From Bacteroidales bacterium UBA5833 (GTDB lineage: Bacteria > Bacteroidota > Bacteroidia > Bacteroidales > Lentimicrobiaceae), in contig DJGZ01000019.1 in the NCBI GenBank assembly GCA_002433025.1, forward strand, positions 1 to 10,983: a DNA stretch of 10,983 bases, in the 5' to 3' direction. How positions within the stretch are numbered: the first letter of the stretch is position 1; each line of letters begins with the position of its first letter. The notes under the pieces were generated by a model. The model did not search any database. It saw only the letters and a program-made list of their open reading frames with translations, and was not told where the DNA came from. Shown here piece by piece: positions 6,732 to 10,983 of this stretch. Both the position numbers and the translations under genes were made by a program.

Positions 6732-7172
6732 ATGAAACAAATCCTGATTGTGCTGCTCACGCTCCTGATGACAGGAACGGCACATGCACAAACGCTGGTG
6801 AGGAAGGGCAGCAGTAGTTACGGAGAGGTGCTTTATAACTGGGACGGCCAATGCCTCCGGAAAGGAAGCAGCGCTTACGGACAAGTTATTATAAACTACG
6901 ATGGGACTGAAATCCGCCAGGGATCCAGCACTTACGGGCAGGTGCTGTATAACTGGGATGGACGTAACTTCCGGCAGGGCAGGAGCGCTTACGGCAAGGT
7001 GTTGTACAACTGGGGCGGTGGATATATCCGTCAGGGAAGCAGCGATTACGGCACCATTATGTACAATTTCGACGGCACCCTGCTGCGTCAGGGATCAAGT
7101 AATTATGGATCAGTTATGTATAACATCGAAGGGAAACTTCCGGTGGCGGTGCTGATATTCATACTGGAGTAA
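6732..7172 (+). CDS. Small secreted protein of six 19-residue repeats, beta-flower-like
   Basis: The 146-residue product has a signal peptide at about residues 1-19 (hydrophobic core, then TAHA before QT). Residues 24-137 are six uninterrupted repeats of exactly 19 residues, starting at R24, R43, R62, R81, R100 and R119. The consensus is R-K/Q-G-S-S-x-Y-G-x-V-L-Y-N-W-D-G-x-x-L, two short beta strands with Gly turns. The C-terminus PVAVLIFILE is hydrophobic. From memory this layout, Gly-rich repeats with a signal peptide and a hydrophobic end, is like the small Bacteroidota proteins named '5-fold beta-flower'; the repeat sequences differ and there are six here, so I treat this as resemblance only. 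MORN-like repeats are another possibility but the spacing is shorter than their 23 residues. It should sit in the periplasm or outside the cell; no enzyme residues are seen. Function unknown. Confidence 0.75.
   Translation: MKQILIVLLTLLMTGTAHAQTLVRKGSSSYGEVLYNWDGQCLRKGSSAYGQVIINYDGTEIRQGSSTYGQVLYNWDGRNFRQGRSAYGKVLYNWGGGYIRQGSSDYGTIMYNFDGTLLRQGSSNYGSVMYNIEGKLPVAVLIFILE
6801..7142 (+). repeat. Six in-frame 57-bp tandem repeats inside the beta-flower-like gene
   Basis: The six units start at 6801, 6858, 6915, 6972, 7029 and 7086 and keep the 57-bp period without any indel. Neighbouring units differ at many bases, often at third codon positions, while the protein pattern stays constant. This suggests an old expansion kept by selection on the protein rather than a recent, unstable repeat. 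Confidence 0.85.
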
Positions 7173-7369
7173 CGATGGCTTTGCTGATCAGCGTATTTCA
7201 TCCGCATTTTTCACGGATCAGGCTTTCCGGACTTTTTAAAATTCCCGATGAGTAAAAACCTGCGCAACTCTTCATCCGGAGGGCAGAGCCGGCAAACGGA
7301 AGAGGGCGGTACCGACCCGGGCCTGACTACTGAGACGTAGTGCCGGATCATTCAAATCAAAAAAACCTT

Positions 7370-7377
7370 TACCTTAG
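7370..7377 (+). promoter_or_regulatory. Possible -7 promoter box of the tricorn gene
   Basis: TACCTTAG differs at one position from the Bacteroidota TAnnTTTG -7 box and lies 35 bases before the ATG at 7413. No good TTG box is seen at the expected distance upstream (about 7345-7352). The gap 7173-7412 holds no gene; a weak stem ACTAC/GTAGT at 7326-7341 is not followed by T residues. Confidence 0.3.
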
Positions 7378-7412
7378 CCCTTCTGTTTTCAATCTTCCAA
7401 AACTAATCAGTC

Positions 7413-10400
7413 ATGATCAGGAAACTATTACTTATGGCGCTGGCAATCAGTTTGTCGGCCGGGGTAAAAGCCATTGACGATGCCCGTCTGCTGCGCTTTC
7501 CCGACATCAATAAAAACCTTGTCGCCTTTGTATATGCGGGCGATATCTGGACGGTTTCTGCCAATGGGGGAGAGGCCCGGAGGCTGACTTCGCACGAAGG
7601 GCTGGAGCTTTTCCCGAAGATCTCTCCCGATGGCAAATGGATCGCCTTTTCGGCCGAATATTCCGGAAGCCGTCAGATATGGGTAATGCCCGCTGAAGGC
7701 GGCACAGCCCGTCAGCTAACCTGGTACAACGAAGTCGGCATAATGCCGCCGCGCGGCGGGTACGACCATGTGGTGCTCGACTGGACGCCCGACAGCAGGG
7801 AAATCCTTATCCGGGCCAATCGGACCACTTTTGGCGAACGCAACGGAAAATACTTCATGGTGAGCCTTGACGGTGGATTCGAGCGTCCGTTGCCCATCGT
7901 AAACGGCGGTTTTGCCGCACTTTCACCCGATGCGAAAAAACTTGCCTTTACACCGGTCGACCGGGAGTTCCGCACCTGGAAGCGCTACAAAGGCGGTCGG
8001 GCCACCGAGTTGTGGACCTATGACCTGGAAAATAATATCGCCGAACAGATTACCAGCTTCGCCGGTTCCGATCAGTGGCCCACCTGGTGGGGCAACGACA
8101 TTATTTTTGCCTCCGACCGCGACCTGCGGCTGAACCTTTACCGCTACAACACAACCACCAAACAAACCACGCAGCTCACTTTCCACAAGGATTTTGACGT
8201 GATGTGGCCTTCCGGCGAGAACGGACAGGTGGTTTACGAAAACGGGGGTTATCTCTATAAGCTCGATATCGCAACCGGCCGCTCCGAAAAGATCACCGTC
8301 AGCCTGAATTTCGACAATCCCAACCTTGTTGCCTACTTTAAAAACGTGAAGGACGACATTCACAGTTTCAACGTTTCTCCTACAGGCAAACGCGCTTTGT
8401 TTGATGCCCGCGGCGATATCTTTTCGGTGCCTGCCGAAAACGGGGTGGTGGAGAACCTCACCCAAACGCCCGATGCCCGCGAGATTTATCCTGCCTGGTC
8501 GCCCAACGGGAAATACATCTCATACTATTCTGACGAATCGGGTGAATATGAGATTTATTTGCTCGAAAATGTAAAAGGTGCCAAACCCAGGAAACTGACT
8601 ACAGGTTCCGCTACCTGGAAATACGATGCCGAATGGTCACCCGACAGCAAATACCTGGTTTACAGCGACCGAACCATGAAACTCAAGCTGGTAGATGTGG
8701 TATCCGGTAAAGAGACCGAAATTGATAAAGCCACCGACAGCGAGATCCGTACCTACGCGTTCTCGCCCGATTCGGAGTGGATTACGTACAGCAAGGAGAG
8801 CGAAAACGGTTTCTCCGCGGTCTGGGTTTACCATATCCCTTCGGCAAAAGCCACTCAGCTCACCGACGATCGTTTTGAGGATTACTCACCCGTTTTCAGT
8901 AAATGCGGAAAGTTCATCTTCTTTGTGTCTAACCGTGACTTCAACCTGGAGTTTTCCAGCTATGAATTTGATTACCTCTACAACAACGCATCGAGAATCT
9001 ATGCAGTAGCGCTCAAGAACGACGGTACCCGCCTCATTAAGACAAAGAACGATGTGGAGCCGGTGAATGAATCAAAATCTGCAGAGGAGTCAAAGGATTC
9101 CAAATCGAAAGGAAAGTCGAAGGAGGAGCCCGAAAAGAAGGATGAAAAGGTAAAGATAAGCATCGACTTTGAAGGCATCAATAACCGGGTTGAAGCATTG
9201 CCCTTGTCAGCAGGCAATTACCGTATCGTTGGTCCGGCTGATGGCGGTCTGCTTTATATCGCCGATGGCAAACTGATGCGGTACAATGCCGCCGATGAGA
9301 AGACCGAAGAGATTATGGACCGCGTTTTTGTGGCTGTTCCGAGTGCCGACGGTAAAATGTTTATGTACCGTTCAGGCGGAGATTACGGTATTGCCAAGGT
9401 TGCCCCGGGTCAGAAGCCCGGCACCGGCAAACTTGAACTTGGCCGTATGGAAATGAAGATAGACCCCCGCAAGGAGTGGAACCAGATTTATACCGATGGC
9501 TGGCGCATTTTCAGGGATTATTTCTATGTGGATAACCTTCACGGCGTGGACTGGCCGGGCCTGAAGCAGCGTTACGGCGAGTTGCTGCCTTATGTGGGAA
9601 GCCGTTTCGACCTGGATTACATCCTGAATGAGATCGTTTCAGAATCCAACGCGGGTCATGCCTATGTTGACTGGGGCGACATCAAACGGGTGAAGCGCGT
9701 GAATACCGGGCTGCTGGGCGCCGAACTGGAGGCCGATGCAGCAGCAGGGCGCTACCGCATTGCAAAAATCTACAAAGGCGAAAACTGGAATGAAGCCCGC
9801 CGTTCGCCGCTTACCGAGCAGGGTGTGAAAGTAAAAGAGGGCGATTTCCTGATCAGTATCAACGGAAGAGACATCACCACCAAAGACAATCCATATCTCT
9901 TCCTCGAGAATCTGGCAGGCGTAACGGTTGAAATCGCCGTCAGCGCCAATGCCGATGGCACCGGTGCTGAAACCTCAACCATCAAACCCATCGAAAGCGA
10001 GGTTGAGCTCAGGCATTTCAACTGGGTGGAAGAACGCCGGGCGATGGTGGACAAGCTTTCGGGCGGACGCATCGGTTACATTTATGTGCCCAATACGGCC
10101 CAGGACGGCAACCGTGAACTTTACCGCGGCATGTACACCTATCATAACAAAGAGGCGCTGATCATCGATGACCGTTACAATGGCGGCGGATTTATTCCCG
10201 ACCGCATGGCCGATCTGCTCGACCGCCGTACGCTCACCTATTGGCACCGTAACGGCATGCAGCCCAGCAAGGCGCCCGGCATTGCCCACGATGGCCCGAA
10301 GGTGATGCTGATTAACGGATACAGCTCATCGGGTGGGGATGCTTTCCCTTATTTCTTTAAGAAAATGGGCCTGGGCAAGCTGATCGGTACCCGCACCTGG

Positions 10401-10691
10401 GGCGGCCTGGTTGGCATTTCAGGCAATGCGCGTCTGGTGGATGGAGGATATATCTCTGTTCCCCGTTTCGGTATTTTTGATGAAAACGAAAACTGGATCA
10501 TCGAGGGTATAGGTGTTTATCCTGATATTGAAGTGGTTGACCGTCCGGAACAACTGGCCAAAGGCATAGACCCCGGCATTGAAAAAGCCGTGGAGGTGCT
10601 GCTGAAAGAGCTGGAAGCCAACCCGGTGAAGAAAGTGAAGTCTCCGGCTCCTCCCGACCGCTCGGGATGGATAGAAAAGGAAATCAGGTAG
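7413..10691 (+). CDS. Periplasmic tricorn protease homologue, S41 family
   Basis: This 1092-residue protein is a full-length tricorn-type serine peptidase. A signal peptide covers about residues 1-20 (GVKA before IDD), placing it in the periplasm; there is no T9SS tail. Two beta-propellers follow, roughly 25-305 and 310-680, made of SPDGKWIAF- and SPDSKYLVY-type blades; in tricorn these gate entry and exit of peptides. A charged Ser/Lys/Glu linker (about 552-579) interrupts the second propeller. The helical C1 domain is about 680-760, PDZ about 762-858, and the catalytic C2 domain about 859-1070. Predicted active-site residues, by comparison with Thermoplasma tricorn (His746, Ser965, Glu1023), are His749 in NAGHAY, Ser973 in YSSSGGDAF and Glu1031 in IIEGIGVYPD. 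Position 974 is Gly where the archaeal enzyme has Asp966. YNGGG (922-926) and GTRTWGGLVG are further family hallmarks. It likely trims oligopeptides from protein turnover. ATG 7413 is the only start giving the signal peptide. Confidence 0.93.
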   Translation: MIRKLLLMALAISLSAGVKAIDDARLLRFPDINKNLVAFVYAGDIWTVSANGGEARRLTSHEGLELFPKISPDGKWIAFSAEYSGSRQIWVMPAEGGTARQLTWYNEVGIMPPRGGYDHVVLDWTPDSREILIRANRTTFGERNGKYFMVSLDGGFERPLPIVNGGFAALSPDAKKLAFTPVDREFRTWKRYKGGRATELWTYDLENNIAEQITSFAGSDQWPTWWGNDIIFASDRDLRLNLYRYNTTTKQTTQLTFHKDFDVMWPSGENGQVVYENGGYLYKLDIATGRSEKITVSLNFDNPNLVAYFKNVKDDIHSFNVSPTGKRALFDARGDIFSVPAENGVVENLTQTPDAREIYPAWSPNGKYISYYSDESGEYEIYLLENVKGAKPRKLTTGSATWKYDAEWSPDSKYLVYSDRTMKLKLVDVVSGKETEIDKATDSEIRTYAFSPDSEWITYSKESENGFSAVWVYHIPSAKATQLTDDRFEDYSPVFSKCGKFIFFVSNRDFNLEFSSYEFDYLYNNASRIYAVALKNDGTRLIKTKNDVEPVNESKSAEESKDSKSKGKSKEEPEKKDEKVKISIDFEGINNRVEALPLSAGNYRIVGPADGGLLYIADGKLMRYNAADEKTEEIMDRVFVAVPSADGKMFMYRSGGDYGIAKVAPGQKPGTGKLELGRMEMKIDPRKEWNQIYTDGWRIFRDYFYVDNLHGVDWPGLKQRYGELLPYVGSRFDLDYILNEIVSESNAGHAYVDWGDIKRVKRVNTGLLGAELEADAAAGRYRIAKIYKGENWNEARRSPLTEQGVKVKEGDFLISINGRDITTKDNPYLFLENLAGVTVEIAVSANADGTGAETSTIKPIESEVELRHFNWVEERRAMVDKLSGGRIGYIYVPNTAQDGNRELYRGMYTYHNKEALIIDDRYNGGGFIPDRMADLLDRRTLTYWHRNGMQPSKAPGIAHDGPKVMLINGYSSSGGDAFPYFFKKMGLGKLIGTRTWGGLVGISGNARLVDGGYISVPRFGIFDENENWIIEGIGVYPDIEVVDRPEQLAKGIDPGIEKAVEVLLKELEANPVKKVKSPAPPDRSGWIEKEIR

Positions 10692-10720
10692 TCCGCAACA
10701 GTTGTGGATGGATTTGCAGT

Positions 10721-10751
10721 GCAGGCCCTGCCGGATTCCGGCAGGGCTTGC
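10721..10751 (+). terminator. Strong hairpin after the tricorn gene, probable terminator
   Basis: The arms GCAGGCCCTGCCGG and CCGGCAGGGCTTGC form a 14-bp stem with one G:T pair around the triloop ATT, starting 29 bases after the TAG stop. No T run follows (CGCATTTATG), so classic intrinsic termination is not fully met; an mRNA 3' end stabiliser is an alternative. The stem is nearly symmetric and could act in both directions. Confidence 0.5.
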
Positions 10752-10760
10752 GCATTTATG

Positions 10761-10821
10761 GGCACGGACGTGGACGTCCGCGCCAACAGAGCAGGAAAAA
10801 GCACGGACGGGACGTCCGCGC
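10761..10821. repeat. Two tandem copies of a small GGACG hairpin element
   Basis: GGCACGGACG-TGGA-CGTCCGCGCC (10761-10784) and GCACGGACG-GGA-CGTCCGCGC (10801-10821) are the same unit, differing by one base in the loop. Each forms a stem of 9-10 pairs with a single A:C mismatch at the same place. The 16 bases between them (AACAGAGCAGGAAAAA) are unrelated. The shared mismatch suggests copies of one element rather than chance. The element resembles REP-type dispersed palindromes; no transposase is nearby. Confidence 0.6.
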
Positions 10822-10842
10822 CCGCCGGTTACCAGCCGGGGA

Positions 10843-10858
10843 AACCTCAACCTCAACC
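10843..10858 (+). repeat. AACCTC hexamer microsatellite, left tract
   Basis: AACCTC occurs twice followed by AACC. It lies just left of the nested palindrome; the same hexamer resumes at 10933 on the other side. No start codon or protein is implied; the frames here are repeat-driven. Confidence 0.7.
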
Positions 10859-10860
10859 CT

Positions 10861-10936
10861 GGTTGCTGAGCGACGGTGGTCGAGCGGCGGTGGTCGAGCG
10901 TAGCCGAGACCAGCCGAGACCAGCCGAAGCACAACC
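10861..10936. repeat. Nested palindrome with three left and three right arms
   Basis: Three 14-base left units occur in tandem: GGTTGCTGAGCGAC (10861-10874), GGTGGTCGAGCGGC (10875-10888) and GGTGGTCGAGCGTA (10889-10902). They are followed by three 10-base right units: GCCGAGACCA (10903-10912), GCCGAGACCA (10913-10922) and GCCGAAGCAC (10923-10932), then AACC. The innermost left and right units pair as TGGTCG with CGAGACCA (two-base bulge) around AGCGTAGC; the outermost pair matches as GGTTGCT with AGCACAACC. The order left-left-left-right-right-right suggests copies inserted into, or expanded at, the centre of an earlier copy. GGTCGAGCG...CCGAGACC palindromes are, from memory, a frequent intergenic repeat type in Bacteroidota. 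Confidence 0.65.
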
Positions 10937-10950
10937 TCAACCTCAACCTC
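10933..10950 (+). repeat. AACCTC hexamer microsatellite, right tract
   Basis: Three AACCTC units run to 10950 and then decay into AGCCTT, AACCTT and AACCTGG up to about 10977. Together with 10843-10858 it encloses the nested palindrome, as if the palindrome sits inside one former hexamer array. Confidence 0.7.
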
Positions 10951-10983
10951 AGCCTTAACCTTAAACTCTAACCTGGAAAGAAT

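Noticed and set aside
6138..6884. Minus-strand 248-residue open frame
   Set aside because: It lies opposite the well-recognised DUF4256 gene, shows no domain pattern and is rich in His, Arg and Cys as expected of a shadow frame.
10861..10932. CRISPR array
   Set aside because: Units are 10-14 bases with no spacers, and they are arranged as arms of a palindrome.
10419..10946. Minus-strand and plus-strand open frames across the 3' end
   Set aside because: They overlap the tricorn catalytic domain or consist of palindrome and hexamer repeats (for example PQPQPQP).
10843..10977. Telomere-like sequence, because AACCTC resembles AACCCT
   Set aside because: Only a few copies, decaying at one side, inside a bacterial-type context.

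Overview
The window looks like a chromosomal segment of a member of the Bacteroidota. The strongest sign is a secreted protein ending in a type IX secretion (T9SS) sorting domain, a system essentially confined to that phylum. Supporting signs are a periplasmic tricorn-like S41 peptidase, DUF2007 and DUF4256 proteins, starts that mostly lack a Shine-Dalgarno sequence, and upstream motifs resembling the Bacteroidota TTG/TAnnTTTG promoter. No genus can be given from the sequence alone.

All nine supported genes lie on the + strand. They are: an A+T-rich two-helix membrane protein of unknown function (132-728), flanked by a short direct repeat; a zinc-less MDR-type NAD(P)H oxidoreductase (857-1795); a CPBP/Rce1-type intramembrane metalloprotease with all motifs intact (2038-3060); a T9SS cargo protein (3219-4094); an MFS transporter (4296-5480); a small DUF2007 protein (5751-5990); a DUF4256 protein (6111-6674); a small secreted protein of six 19-residue repeats resembling beta-flower proteins (6732-7172); and a complete tricorn protease homologue (7413-10691). 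The last 290 bases hold no gene. They contain a strong hairpin, two tandem small hairpins, and a nested palindrome set between hexamer microsatellites.

The genes do not form one obvious pathway. Gaps of 57 to 240 bases separate most of them, so most are probably transcribed independently; the DUF4256 and repeat-protein genes (57-base gap) could be co-transcribed. The shared theme is envelope and housekeeping function: secreted or periplasmic proteins (T9SS cargo, repeat protein, tricorn), membrane proteins (132-728, CPBP, MFS) and small cytosolic proteins. Base composition shifts along the window: counted 60-base samples are 30% G+C at 421-480 and 65% at 10381-10440, so the 5' part may have a different history from the 3' part.

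I see no clear new defence or biosynthetic system. The most unusual content is non-coding or repetitive: the flanked A+T-rich gene at the 5' end, the six-fold repeat protein, and the nested palindrome at the 3' end.
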